A DNA stretch of 64,000 nucleotides from Hydrocarboniphaga sp965279055. GTDB lineage: Bacteria > Pseudomonadota > Gammaproteobacteria > Nevskiales > Nevskiaceae. Position 1 is the first letter of the stretch. Each line of letters opens with the position of its first letter. The position numbers and the translations under genes were made by a program. Below are positions 39,518 through 47,858 of this stretch, in pieces. The stretch lies in the NCBI RefSeq assembly GCF_965279055.1, contig NZ_OZ257125.1:4836001-4900000 (forward strand), written 5' to 3'. The notes beneath the pieces were generated by a model that was given only the letters and a program-made list of their open reading frames with translations, was not told where the DNA came from and ran no database searches.

Positions 39518-40357
39518 GTGGCGCGCGACTACGCGGCGCGCAATTCCAAGCCGTCTTCGGGAAGCCGCCGTCCGTCGTCCGGCAAAAAAAAATCCGGCGG
39601 CGGTCTGCCCGGCTGGGTGCTGATGCTCGCGGGCCTGTCGATCGGCCTGCTGGTCGCGGTGTTCGTCTACGTGTCGCGGCCGACTGCCGAGCCGCTGCGC
39701 GGCACCTCGGCCGCCAGCGATCGGCCGAGCAAGAACCGGCCGTCCGCCGATCGCAACGCCGCGGCCGAGGTCGACGATGAAGACGAGCAGCAGCAGGCGG
39801 CGAAGCCATCCACGAAATCGACAACGCCGCCGCGCGGTCGCGCTACGGCCAAGACCGACGAGGACGCGGCCAAGGTCACGGTGCCGCCGAAAGAAAAATC
39901 GCGCTTCACGTTCTACGAGCTGCTGCCCAGCCAGGAAGTGCTGGTGCCGAGCCAGGCGCAGGCCAAGCTGACACCACAGCAGCAGCAGGCGCTGGCTGCG
40001 CAACAGCCGCAGACCGCGACGCCGACGACGCCGGTCAATGGCATCGTCACCACGCCGGGCACGCCGCCGTCCGCAATCCCGCCGTCGACGCCGCCGTCGA
40101 CCGCGCCGAGTGCTGCGACCACCGGCACCTTCATCATCCAGGTCGCCTCGTATCGCAGCCAGTCCGAAGCCGAAAAGCAGAAAGCCGCGCTGGCGCTGGC
40201 CGGCGTCGAATCGCGCATCGAGAAAGTCACGATCGACAACAAGGACACGTATTACCGCGTCCGCGTCGGCCCGCTGCGTGACGAGGCCAAGGCGCGCGAT
40301 ACCCTGGCGCAGCTCGAGAGCAATGGCATCAATGCGATGCTGGTGAAGGTGAAGTAA
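39518..40357 (+). CDS. SPOR-domain membrane protein (FtsN-like)
   Basis: 279 residues starting at a GTG directly after the argS stop. A basic cytoplasmic N-terminus is followed by a single membrane helix (LPGWVLMLAGLSIGLLVAVF). A long, low-complexity Pro/Thr/Gln periplasmic linker contains FTFYELLPSQEV, typical of SPOR proteins encoded beside argS. The C-terminal SPOR domain (TFIIQVASYRSQSEAEKQKA to NAMLVKVK) binds denuded peptidoglycan at the division site. It probably acts in cell division in the manner of FtsN. Confidence 0.9.
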   Translation: MARDYAARNSKPSSGSRRPSSGKKKSGGGLPGWVLMLAGLSIGLLVAVFVYVSRPTAEPLRGTSAASDRPSKNRPSADRNAAAEVDDEDEQQQAAKPSTKSTTPPRGRATAKTDEDAAKVTVPPKEKSRFTFYELLPSQEVLVPSQAQAKLTPQQQQALAAQQPQTATPTTPVNGIVTTPGTPPSAIPPSTPPSTAPSAATTGTFIIQVASYRSQSEAEKQKAALALAGVESRIEKVTIDNKDTYYRVRVGPLRDEAKARDTLAQLESNGINAMLVKVK

Positions 40358-40365
40358 CCACGAAA

Positions 40366-40428
40366 CCTGTAGGAGCGGGCTTGCCCGCGACTGCGAGCTC
40401 GCAGGTCGCGGGCAAGCCCGCTCCTACA
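40366..40428. repeat. Palindromic repeat, family R1
   Basis: Arms CCTGTAGGAGCGGGCTTGCC and GGCAAGCCCGCTCCTACA enclose a short GC-rich loop that is itself symmetrical (GCGAGCTCGC). It lies eight bases past the SPOR gene stop codon and upstream of the peptidase gene. Confidence 0.88.
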
Positions 40429-40454
40429 ACAGCAGATAGCGCAACGGAGAGCCC

Positions 40455-42392
40455 ATGCAGATCAAGCAGATTGCTTTTGTCGCAGCTATTTTTCTGAACG
40501 CGCTCCCGGCCCAGGCCGTCGAGCGCATCGAGCGCGGCAACCTGGTCATGGAAGACGTGCCGGCCATCCCGCCGGCACTCGCCGAGCGCACCAACCGCTA
40601 CCAGCAGACGCGTTCCGCCAGCCTCGCCGGCTGGCTCGCCCGCGACCAGGGTCTGCTGATTTCGACGCGCTTCGCCGAGACCGCGCAGGTTCACCTTGTC
40701 GCCGCGCCCGGCGCCGACCGCCGGCAGCTGACGTTCTTCGCCGAGCCGGTCGCCGAAGTCGCGGCCGCGCCCGACGGCCAGCACTTCCTGTTCACCAAGG
40801 ACGTCGGCGGCGGCGAGTTCTATCAGGTCTACCAGTACGATCTGGGTAGCGGCGACATCCAGCTGCTCAGTGACGGCAAGGCGCGCAATACCGATCTGCG
40901 CTGGTCGTCCAGCGGTGAGCGCTTCGCCTATTCGACCACGCGCCGCAATGGCAAGGACACCGACGTCGTCATCGGCACGCCAGGCAAGACCGAAGTGCGC
41001 GCGGTGACGGCGCGCGAAGGCGCCTGGAGCGCGCTGGATTTTTCGCCGGACGGCCGGCGCCTGCTGCTGTCGCACTACGTCTCGGCCAACGAAAGCGAGC
41101 TGTATCTTGCCGATCTTTCCGGCGACGGTTTGCCGGAGCTGCAGCGTTTTCATCCGGCCAGCGAGCCGGTGAGTTTTTCCACCGCACGTTTCTCGCGCGA
41201 CGGTCGCGGCGTGTACTACGTCAGCGACCAGGATTCGGATTTTCAGCGGCTGCGTTACGAGCAACTCGACGGCAGCGCGGCGCGCGTGCTGACCGCCGAC
41301 ACCCACTGGGACGTCGAGCAGATCGAGCTGTCCGGCGGCGGCTCGTTCCTCGCCTACACGGTCAACGCCGACGGCATCAGCCAGCTGCATCTGCTCGACC
41401 TCAAGACCGGCAAGAGCTTGAGCGTGCCGGCGCTGCCGGCCGGCGTGATCAGCGGCCTGGAGTTCGACGCCGGCGGCAAGCGGCTCGGCTTCAACCTCAA
41501 CAACGCACGCAATCCCACCGACGTGTTTTCGATCGAAGTCGGCAGCGGCGCCAGCCGCAAGCTGACACGCTGGACGCGCAGCGAAACCGGCGGCCTGAAT
41601 GCGAGCACCTTTACCGAGCCGCAGCTGATCCACGTCAACAGCTTCGACGGCCTGCAGGTGCCGGCGTTCTATTACCGCGGCCTCGGCGACGGCCCGCGGC
41701 CGGTGCTGATCTCGATTCACGGCGGGCCGGAAAGCCAGGCGCTGCCGAGCTTCAATCCGCTGATCGAGTTCTATGCGCGCGAACTCGGTATCAGCGTGCT
41801 GGTGCCGAACGTGCGCGGCTCCTCCGGTTACGGCAAAAAGTATCTGACGCTGGACAACGGCCGCCTGCGCGAGGATTCGGTGCGCGACATCGGCGCGCTG
41901 CTGGACTGGATCGCGACGCAGCCGGAACTCAATGCCGAGCGTGTCGCCGTGATGGGCGGCTCCTACGGCGGCTACATGACGCTCGCCAGCATGACGCGCT
42001 ACAACAACCGGCTGCGCGGCGGCATCGACGTCGTCGGCATCAGCAACTGGGTGACCTTCCTGACCAATACCCAGGACTATCGCCGTGACCTGCGCCGCGC
42101 CGAATACGGCGACGAAAGCGATCCGAAAATGCGCGCGTTTCTGCAAGCGATTTCGCCGACCACGAACGCCGCGCGCATCACCCGGCCGATGTTCATCGTC
42201 CAGGGCGCGAATGATCCGCGCGTGCCGGCCAGCGAGGCCGAGCAGATGGTCGAGACCATCCGCAACAACAACGGCGGCGAAGTCTGGTACCTGCTGGCCA
42301 AGGACGAGGGCCACGGCTTCCGCAAGAAGGCCAACCGCGATCTGTACAACAACGCCGCGATCCTGTTCCTGCAAAAGATCCTGCTGGAGTGA
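40455..42392 (+). CDS. Secreted S9-family prolyl oligopeptidase-type peptidase
   Basis: 645 residues. An N-terminal signal peptide (IKQIAFVAAIFLNALPAQA) points to the periplasm. An N-terminal seven-bladed beta-propeller (TolB/WD40-like blades such as FAYSTTRRNGKDTDV and FSPDGRRLLLSHYVS) shields the active site. The C-terminal alpha/beta hydrolase has nucleophile Ser503 in GGSYGGYM, Asp587 in QGANDPRVP and His620 in DEGHGFRK. The enzyme should cleave short peptides, possibly after proline or as an acylaminoacyl peptidase. ACGGAGAG before the ATG is a good ribosome-binding site. Confidence 0.93.
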   Translation: MQIKQIAFVAAIFLNALPAQAVERIERGNLVMEDVPAIPPALAERTNRYQQTRSASLAGWLARDQGLLISTRFAETAQVHLVAAPGADRRQLTFFAEPVAEVAAAPDGQHFLFTKDVGGGEFYQVYQYDLGSGDIQLLSDGKARNTDLRWSSSGERFAYSTTRRNGKDTDVVIGTPGKTEVRAVTAREGAWSALDFSPDGRRLLLSHYVSANESELYLADLSGDGLPELQRFHPASEPVSFSTARFSRDGRGVYYVSDQDSDFQRLRYEQLDGSAARVLTADTHWDVEQIELSGGGSFLAYTVNADGISQLHLLDLKTGKSLSVPALPAGVISGLEFDAGGKRLGFNLNNARNPTDVFSIEVGSGASRKLTRWTRSETGGLNASTFTEPQLIHVNSFDGLQVPAFYYRGLGDGPRPVLISIHGGPESQALPSFNPLIEFYARELGISVLVPNVRGSSGYGKKYLTLDNGRLREDSVRDIGALLDWIATQPELNAERVAVMGGSYGGYMTLASMTRYNNRLRGGIDVVGISNWVTFLTNTQDYRRDLRRAEYGDESDPKMRAFLQAISPTTNAARITRPMFIVQGANDPRVPASEAEQMVETIRNNNGGEVWYLLAKDEGHGFRKKANRDLYNNAAILFLQKILLE

Positions 42393-42476
42393 GGCTCTGC
42401 GCCAATAGTTGGGTTTTTACGCCAGCGCCCGGTGGCGCCCCGCTTGCAAGTGATTGATCCATAAGCTGCCAGCGGC

Positions 42477-42491
42477 TGGCATGCGTCGTGC
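42477..42491 (+). promoter_or_regulatory. Candidate sigma-54 promoter upstream of the DUF3192 lipoprotein gene
   Basis: TGGCAT-GCGTC-GTGC has the essential GG and GC doublets at the correct -24/-12 spacing and differs from TGGCAC-N5-TTGC at two positions. The GC doublet is about 50 bases before the start codon at 42541. No activator-binding site is recognised. Confidence 0.35.
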
Positions 42492-42540
42492 CCCTTGCTG
42501 ATCGGGACGTATCCAATCAACCACAATAAAGGGCGACAAA

Positions 42541-42924
42541 ATGATCAAGACCGGACTGCAGGCGCTGCTGGTGCTGGTGCTGGCTTCCAGCCTAGGCGGC
42601 TGCGTTTTCGCGATCGGCGACGGCGACGGTGACAGCGGCTATCACAAGGATTCGCATACCCGCACCGAGGAACGCAACCGCAGCCTGATCGGCCTGCTGC
42701 CGCTGGGTTCCAACCTCGCCGAGGTGCAGACCCAGCTCGGCGTGCCGGATTTTTCCGAGGCGCTGCGCGGCAAGGAAGGCGAATACCGCGTGCTGCGCTA
42801 CCGCACCCAGCACCTGCATTCCGACGGCGACACCACGCGCGACGAAACCACGGCGCTGGTGTTTCTCAATGGCAAGCTGACCGGCATCGGTGAGGCGGCT
42901 TACAGCAAAGCGATTTCCGAGTAA
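42541..42924 (+). CDS. DUF3192-type lipoprotein
   Basis: 127 residues. The signal peptide LQALLVLVLASSLGGC carries a lipobox, with Cys21 as the probable lipid anchor. After an acidic/polar linker (GDGDGDSGYHKD) comes the DUF3192 domain: IGLLPLGSNLAEVQTQLGVP, YRVLRYRTQHLHSDG and TTALVFLNGKLTGIG. The fold resembles BamE-like small outer-membrane lipoproteins, but function is unknown. A candidate sigma-54 promoter lies upstream and an R1 palindrome follows. Confidence 0.85.
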   Translation: MIKTGLQALLVLVLASSLGGCVFAIGDGDGDSGYHKDSHTRTEERNRSLIGLLPLGSNLAEVQTQLGVPDFSEALRGKEGEYRVLRYRTQHLHSDGDTTRDETTALVFLNGKLTGIGEAAYSKAISE

Positions 42925-42935
42925 CACGCTACGGT

Positions 42936-43003
42936 TGTAGGAGCGGACCCTGTCCGCGACTGAGGCTCTGGGCGCACAGTCGCGGACAGGGTCCGCTCCT
43001 ACA
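42936..43003. repeat. Palindromic repeat, family R1 (variant arm)
   Basis: Arms TGTAGGAGCGGACCCTGTCC and its reverse complement with a short loop, 11 bases past the DUF3192 gene stop and about 75 bases before cfa. Confidence 0.88.
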
Positions 43004-43078
43004 GCTGAAGCGAACACGCGTCAGCGCGCGCTGCTACTGTCTGGTCCTCACCAAGGACGATCGCAGGAGTACCCCGCG

Positions 43079-44335
43079 ATGCAGCGAATTCTCGATGTGC
43101 GGGGCAACAAGACCGACCAGGGCACCTTGAAGATTCACGCGCCCGACGGCCGCGTGCTGAGCCTGGGCAAGGGCCCGCCCGAGGTGGCGGTCGAGGTCAG
43201 CGATCTGCGCGCCTTCCTGCGTGCGCTGACCAGCCCGGGCCTGCGCATCGGCGAGGCCTACATGGACGGCGTCTGGCAGCCCCTGAAAAGTGATCCGGCC
43301 ACGGACCTGATGTCGGTGCTGCAGGTCGGCATGGGCCTGACGCGCGGCCTGCCGGTGCCCGGCGGCACGCTGGTCAAGCGCCTGAAAAAACGCTGGAAGC
43401 GCCTGCGCGCCGGCCTGCATGAGCGCAACAACGCCAGCAGCAGCCGTCGCAACGTCGCGCATCACTACGATCTGGATCACAGCCTGTACGCGGCGTTTCT
43501 CGACAACGGCCTGTTCTATTCCTGCGCCTACTTTCGCGATCCGGACATGAGCCTGGAACAGGCGCAACAGGCCAAGTGCGCGCACATCGCCGCCAAGCTC
43601 GATCTTCGGCCCGGCGCGCGCGTACTCGACATCGGCTGCGGCTGGGGTGGCCTGGCGATCCATATCGCCGAACATTTCGCCGACGTGCACGTTACCGGCA
43701 TCACCCTGTCGGTCGAGCAGCTGGCGATCGCGCAGCAGCGGGTGCGCGAGCGTGGCCTGGAGTCACGCATCGAATTGCGGCTGGAGGACTATCGCGACAC
43801 ACCCGGCCGCTTCGACGCCGTGGTCAGCGTCGGCATGTTCGAGCATGTCGGCCGGCCGCAGTTCGCGCCGTTCTTCGAGCGCGTCAGGGCGCTGATGAAA
43901 ACCGACGGCACCGCGCTGATCCACACCATCGGCCGCAGCAAGCCGCCCGGTGTGACCAATCCCTGGCTTGCCAAATACATCTTCCCCGGCGGCTATATTC
44001 CGTCGGCGTCGGAAGTGCTGAGCGCGATCGAGCCGAGCAAGCTGGTGTGCAGCGACATGGAGACCTGGCGCCTGCACTACGCCTTCACGCTGGCCGAATG
44101 GAACCGGCGTTTTCAGCTGCAGCGCGAGGTATTTCGCGAGCGCCTGGGCGAGCGCTTCTGCCGCATGTGGGAGTTCTACCTGCAGACCTCGGAAGCGAGT
44201 TTTCGCTGGGGCCATATGGTGGTGTTCCACTTCCAGCTGCTGCGCGAGCAGACGCGGCTGCCGCTGACGCGCGACTACCTTTACGCGTCTTCTTCTTCCG
44301 GGGCGTCCGGCCACAGCCAGTCGCGGGTGTCGTAG
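43079..44335 (+). CDS. cfa: Cyclopropane-fatty-acyl-phospholipid synthase family methyltransferase
   Basis: 418-residue SAM-dependent enzyme that adds a methylene bridge to unsaturated acyl chains of membrane phospholipids. The N-terminal lipid-binding part includes SPGLRIGEAYMDGVW and the NVAHHYDLDHSLYAAFLD block. The SAM-binding motif is VLDIGCGWGG (182-191). IFPGGYIPSASEVLSAIE and FRWGHMVVFHFQLL are conserved C-terminal segments. The gene runs 55 bases past the stop codon of the convergent mtfA. Its last 16 or so residues (after LTRDYLY) are low-complexity and antisense to mtfA, suggesting that an original stop codon was lost. Confidence 0.93.
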   Translation: MQRILDVRGNKTDQGTLKIHAPDGRVLSLGKGPPEVAVEVSDLRAFLRALTSPGLRIGEAYMDGVWQPLKSDPATDLMSVLQVGMGLTRGLPVPGGTLVKRLKKRWKRLRAGLHERNNASSSRRNVAHHYDLDHSLYAAFLDNGLFYSCAYFRDPDMSLEQAQQAKCAHIAAKLDLRPGARVLDIGCGWGGLAIHIAEHFADVHVTGITLSVEQLAIAQQRVRERGLESRIELRLEDYRDTPGRFDAVVSVGMFEHVGRPQFAPFFERVRALMKTDGTALIHTIGRSKPPGVTNPWLAKYIFPGGYIPSASEVLSAIEPSKLVCSDMETWRLHYAFTLAEWNRRFQLQREVFRERLGERFCRMWEFYLQTSEASFRWGHMVVFHFQLLREQTRLPLTRDYLYASSSSGASGHSQSRVS

Positions 44336-45126
44336 CCGAAGGTGTCGCGCAGCAGCTCGTAGAGCGCAGCGTGATGCTGCGCCAGTTCGGCGCCGCGCTG
44401 GATGAAGGCCTCGGTGACCACGCCGAAGAATTCGGCCGGGCTTTCGGCGCCATAAGGGTCGAGCACTTTCGGCCGGCGATGACGGCGCAGGCGCTCGAAC
44501 TCCTGTTGCATGACCGCCGACCAGCGCTGGTAGTCCGGCAGGTTCGGCGCGCCTTCGGCGGTCAGTGACTCATCGTCGAGCTGGTGCGCGAATTCGTGCA
44601 CGACGACGTTGACTTCGTCGCCTTGCAGCGCGGCCTGCACGTCGCGCCAGGACAGCACCACGCGATCGCCTTGCCAGGATTCGCCGATGCGTTCCTGCGG
44701 CTCGTCGTCGACCAGGCCGAACTCGTCGGGCTCGCTGACCGGCACCAGGAAGACGTCGGGATACAGCAGGATTTTCTTCACCGCCGGGAACAGGCCGTCG
44801 CGGATCGCGTCCGGCTGCAGCACCAGCAGGCAGGCAAAGCCGGCGACGGCGAGGCGCATCTCGTCGCTGACTTCCAGGCCGTCGCAGCCGACGAAGCGCT
44901 TGTGCTTCAGGAACAGCGCGGTGCGTTGCGCGTGGCGCTGACGCAGTGCGTCGGGCAAGTGCTGTAGAACCGGGATCAGCTTCAGCAATGCTTCGCGCAG
45001 ATCATTTTCCGGCATCGGTGCTGCGTTGTTGCGCCGATTCGAGATGAGGCGCAGCGTCGTCAGCGGGCCGACGATCAGCGCGACGGCGATCGCGATAGCG
45101 AAGAAGGCCCAGGCGGCGGCGGACAT
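44281..45126 (-). CDS. mtfA: MtfA-type zinc-dependent peptidase
   Basis: 281 residues. An N-terminal membrane helix (AWAFFAIAIAVALIVGPLTT) precedes the MtfA/DUF980 domain. The zinc site is HEFAH (177-181), followed by QLDDES. FLKHKRFVGCDGLEVSDEMR and FGVVTEAFIQRGAELAQHH are family blocks. E. coli MtfA binds the repressor Mlc and has aminopeptidase activity; E. coli MtfA lacks a clear membrane anchor, so the helix here is a difference. Its 3' end overlaps cfa by 55 bases in convergent orientation. Confidence 0.92.
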   Translation of the reverse strand: MSAAAWAFFAIAIAVALIVGPLTTLRLISNRRNNAAPMPENDLREALLKLIPVLQHLPDALRQRHAQRTALFLKHKRFVGCDGLEVSDEMRLAVAGFACLLVLQPDAIRDGLFPAVKKILLYPDVFLVPVSEPDEFGLVDDEPQERIGESWQGDRVVLSWRDVQAALQGDEVNVVVHEFAHQLDDESLTAEGAPNLPDYQRWSAVMQQEFERLRRHRRPKVLDPYGAESPAEFFGVVTEAFIQRGAELAQHHAALYELLRDTFGYDTRDWLWPDAPEEEDA

Positions 45127-45150
45127 CAGCTAGTCTCGCGACTCGATCCG

Positions 45151-45263
45151 GTCCCTCGATACGCGCCGTTGGCGCTACTCGGGACGAACGGAGTTTCGTT
45201 ACGCGGCCACTGAGCTGTCTTCCGTTCATCCCGAGTAGCCGCGCAGCGGCGTATCGAGGGACG
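45151..45263. repeat. Palindromic repeat, family R2 (full copy) beside the uvrD duplication
   Basis: Left arm GTCCCTCGATACGCGCC..GCGCTACTCGGGACGAACGG, loop, right arm CCGTTCATCCCGAGTAGC..GCGTATCGAGGGACG. The right arm is part of the 216-base direct repeat that also occurs at 45486-45701. It lies between the convergent starts and ends of mtfA and uvrD. Confidence 0.88.
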
Positions 45264-45437
45264 CATCGAAAGCGCCAACGGCAAGTTCACATCGCCTGCA
45301 ATTTCGCGAAGCCCAGCATCAGGCGCTTGATGCCGGCCTCGCGAAAGCGGATTTCGATTTGCGCACGCTCGCCCTCGCCTTCGAAGCTCAGGATCACCCC
45401 TTCGCCGAACTCGGCGTGGCTGACGCGCTGGCCGAGC
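45222..45437. repeat. 216-bp direct repeat, first copy (second copy 45486-45701)
   Basis: Two copies 264 bases apart, with two differences visible by eye (in the segments GGATCACCCC/GGATCACGCC and AACTCGGCG/AACTTGGCG). Each contains the R2 right arm plus the 3' end of uvrD (about 50 codons). The second copy is the true uvrD end; this one is a displaced duplicate. The 48 bases between them include a partial R2 left arm (ACTCGGGACGAACGG). Confidence 0.93.
45287..45437 (-). pseudogene. Duplicated fragment of the uvrD 3' end
   Basis: Encodes the last 50 residues of UvrD (LGQRVSHAEFGEGVILSFEG ... GIKRLMLGFAKLQAM) with a Lys-to-Glu change in SHAKFGEG. The upstream frame is R2 repeat sequence, giving a possible 68-residue reading frame from 45493 that has no independent homology. 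It is almost certainly not functional. Confidence 0.85.
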
Positions 45438-45440
45438 CTG

Positions 45441-45528
45441 ACTCGGGACGAACGGTGTTTTGTTCTGTATTCGTCTCGCGATGCCCCGTTCATCCCGAGT
45501 AGCCGCGCAGCGGCGTATCGAGGGACGC
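45441..45528. repeat. Palindromic repeat, family R2 (left arm truncated)
   Basis: A short left arm (ACTCGGGACGAACGG), a loop and a full right arm ending GCGTATCGAGGGACG. The left arm lacks its outer part (GTCCCTCGATACGCG), as if the copy was formed by the duplication that produced the two uvrD ends. Confidence 0.75.
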
Positions 45529-45550
45529 ATCGAAAGCGCCAACGGCAAGT

Positions 45551-47800
45551 TCACATCGCCTGCAATTTCGCGAAGCCCAGCATCAGGCGCTTGATGCCGG
45601 CCTCGCGAAAGCGGATTTCGATTTGCGCACGCTCGCCCTCGCCTTCGAAGCTCAGGATCACGCCTTCGCCGAACTTGGCGTGGCTGACGCGCTGGCCGAG
45701 CTTGAAACCGCCGTAATCGGGCGCACTCGCGCCCGCGATGCGGCGCGGCGGTGGTGTGTAGCCGCCGCCGCTGCTGTTGCTGCCACCGCCGCCGTAACCG
45801 CCGTTGCCGTAACGCGGCGCATCGCGGCCGCCGCCGAAACTCGACGGTCGCAGGATGCCGGCACGCGGCCGCGTTTCCATCAGCGTTTCCTGCGGAATTT
45901 CTTTCAGGAACGGCGACGGCATGCCGATCTGCTCGACACCATGAATGCGCCGCACTTCGGCGTAGCTCAAATACAGTTGCTGACGCGCCCGCGTGATGCC
46001 GACATAGCAAAGCCGGCGCTCTTCCTCGAGATTGCCTTCCTCGACGGCGCGCATCGACGGGAACAGGTTGTTCTCCAGGCCGACGATGAATACCACCGGG
46101 AATTCCAGGCCTTTTGCCGCGTGCAAGGTCATCAGCTGCACCGAGTCTTCGCCGGCTGCGGCCTGGCCCTCGCCGGCTTCCAGCGCGGCATGCGCCAGGA
46201 ACGCGGATACCGGCTCGACGCCGTCCTCGTCGGGCCGCTCGAAGCTGCGTGCGGCGCTGATCAGCTCGTCCAGGTTCTCCAGACGGCCTTCGGCCTGTTC
46301 GCCTTTTTCTTTCTGGTAGTGCTCGCGCAGGCCGCTGCCGGTGATCACGTCTTCCATCACGCGCGGCAACAGCTGGTCTTTCGCTTCGACACCGAGCCTG
46401 TCGACCTGGTCGAGGAACTTGTTCATCGCGCCGGCAGTGCGGCCCAGCAGCGCCGGATCGCGACGTGAAGCGGCCCACAGCGACACACCGGCTTCGCGCG
46501 CGGCGCTGCGCAGTTTCTCGATGCTGGTCGCACCGACGCCGTGCGGCGGCGTCGCCAGCGCGCGCTCGAAACTCACATCGTCATCGCGGTTGTGGATCAG
46601 CCGCAGCCAGGCCAGCGCGTCCTTGACTTCCATGCGCTCGAAGAAGCGCAGGCCGCCGTAGATGCGGTAGGGCATGCGCGCGCGGATCAGCATTTCTTCC
46701 ATGACGCGCGACTGCGCGCCGGTGCGATACAGCACCGCCAGATCGCTGTGGCGCAGCGGGCCGTTGATGTGCTCCTTCATGCGCTGCACGACGAATTCGG
46801 CCTCGTCGTATTCGTTGAACGCGGCGTAGAGCTGGATCGGCGCGCCTTCGTGGCCGTCGGTCCACAGGTTCTTGCCGAGGCGGCCGCTGTTGCGTTCGAT
46901 CAAACCGTTGGCTGCTTTCAGGATCGTGCCGGTGCTGCGGTAGTTCTGTTCCAGCCGCACGATTTCCAGGCCGCGGAATTCGCGCTGCAGCTTCATCATG
47001 TTTTCGACTTTGGCGCCGCGCCAGCCGTAGACGCTCTGGTCGTCGTCGCCGACCGCGAACAGCACGCCCTGCTCGCCGACCAGCAGCTTCAGCCACAGAT
47101 ACTGCAGCGTGTTGGTGTCCTGAAATTCGTCGACCAGCACGTGGCGGAACTTGCGGCGGTAGTGCGCCTGCACGTTCGCGTCGTCGCGGCACAGCTCGTA
47201 CGCACGCAGCAGCAGCTCGCTGAAATCGACTAGGCCCTGCTGCTCGCAGGTGGCGTGATACGCGCTGTACACCCTGACCAAAGCTCGTTGGGTGAAGTCG
47301 CCCATGTCGTCGAAGTGATGCGGGCGCCGGCCTTCTTCTTTCTGGCTGCTGATCCAGTTGGCGACCATCTTCGCCGGCCACTGATCCTCGGGCAGATCGA
47401 GCTGCTTGATGATGCGCTTGACCAGGCGCTGCGCGTCGTCGGCGTCGAGGATCTGGAAGTCCTGGCGCAGCGTCGCCTCTTTCCAATGCAGCCGCAGCAT
47501 GCGGTGCGCGATGCCGTGAAACGTGCCGACCCAGAGCTGGCGCACCGGCACCGCCAGCAGTGACTCGATGCGGCCGCGCATTTCGTTGGCGGCCTTGTTG
47601 GTGAACGTGACCGCGAGGATCGACAGCGGCGATACATTCTCCACCGCGATCAGCCAGGCGATGCGGTGCACCAGCACGCGGGTCTTGCCGGAGCCGGCGC
47701 CGGCCAGGACCAGGCGATGCTCAGGCGGCGCGGTGACGGCGTCCTTCTGCGCGTCGTTGAGCTGGCTGACCAGGTGGCCGACTTCGGAAAGATCGTTCAT
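45551..47800 (-). CDS. uvrD: DNA helicase II
   Basis: 749-residue SF1A helicase of nucleotide-excision and mismatch repair. Motif I is AGAGSGKT (33-40), then VTFTNKAANEMRGRI. Motif II lies in HVLVDEFQDTNTLQYLWLKL, motif III in AVGDDDQSVYGWRGA, motif V in TLHAAKGLEFPVVFIVGLE and motif VI in RLCYVGITRARQQLYLSYAE. A Gly/Ser/Asn-rich linker (RYGNGGYGGGGSNSSGGG) joins the C-terminal Tudor-like domain (RVSHAKFGEGVILSFEGEGE), which binds RNA polymerase. The 3' end is duplicated just downstream. It is divergent from the sodC-like gene. Confidence 0.97.
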   Translation of the reverse strand: MNDLSEVGHLVSQLNDAQKDAVTAPPEHRLVLAGAGSGKTRVLVHRIAWLIAVENVSPLSILAVTFTNKAANEMRGRIESLLAVPVRQLWVGTFHGIAHRMLRLHWKEATLRQDFQILDADDAQRLVKRIIKQLDLPEDQWPAKMVANWISSQKEEGRRPHHFDDMGDFTQRALVRVYSAYHATCEQQGLVDFSELLLRAYELCRDDANVQAHYRRKFRHVLVDEFQDTNTLQYLWLKLLVGEQGVLFAVGDDDQSVYGWRGAKVENMMKLQREFRGLEIVRLEQNYRSTGTILKAANGLIERNSGRLGKNLWTDGHEGAPIQLYAAFNEYDEAEFVVQRMKEHINGPLRHSDLAVLYRTGAQSRVMEEMLIRARMPYRIYGGLRFFERMEVKDALAWLRLIHNRDDDVSFERALATPPHGVGATSIEKLRSAAREAGVSLWAASRRDPALLGRTAGAMNKFLDQVDRLGVEAKDQLLPRVMEDVITGSGLREHYQKEKGEQAEGRLENLDELISAARSFERPDEDGVEPVSAFLAHAALEAGEGQAAAGEDSVQLMTLHAAKGLEFPVVFIVGLENNLFPSMRAVEEGNLEEERRLCYVGITRARQQLYLSYAEVRRIHGVEQIGMPSPFLKEIPQETLMETRPRAGILRPSSFGGGRDAPRYGNGGYGGGGSNSSGGGYTPPPRRIAGASAPDYGGFKLGQRVSHAKFGEGVILSFEGEGERAQIEIRFREAGIKRLMLGFAKLQAM

Positions 47801-47858
47801 CTGGCGATTTTACCGGGAATGTACGGTAGGCCTCCGCATTGCTGCATCAAGGAAGAAC

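Noticed and set aside
33124..43003. R1 repeats as a CRISPR array
   Set aside because: The copies are dispersed over kilobases between unrelated genes, are inverted repeats, and have no regular spacers or cas genes.
45287..45493. A 68-residue gene on the minus strand
   Set aside because: Its C-terminal 50 residues are a copy of the UvrD end and its start lies in repeat DNA with no ribosome-binding site.
47523..47858. N-terminal extension of the sodC-like protein
   Set aside because: It is antisense to the start of uvrD and would bury the lipoprotein signal peptide beginning at 47859.
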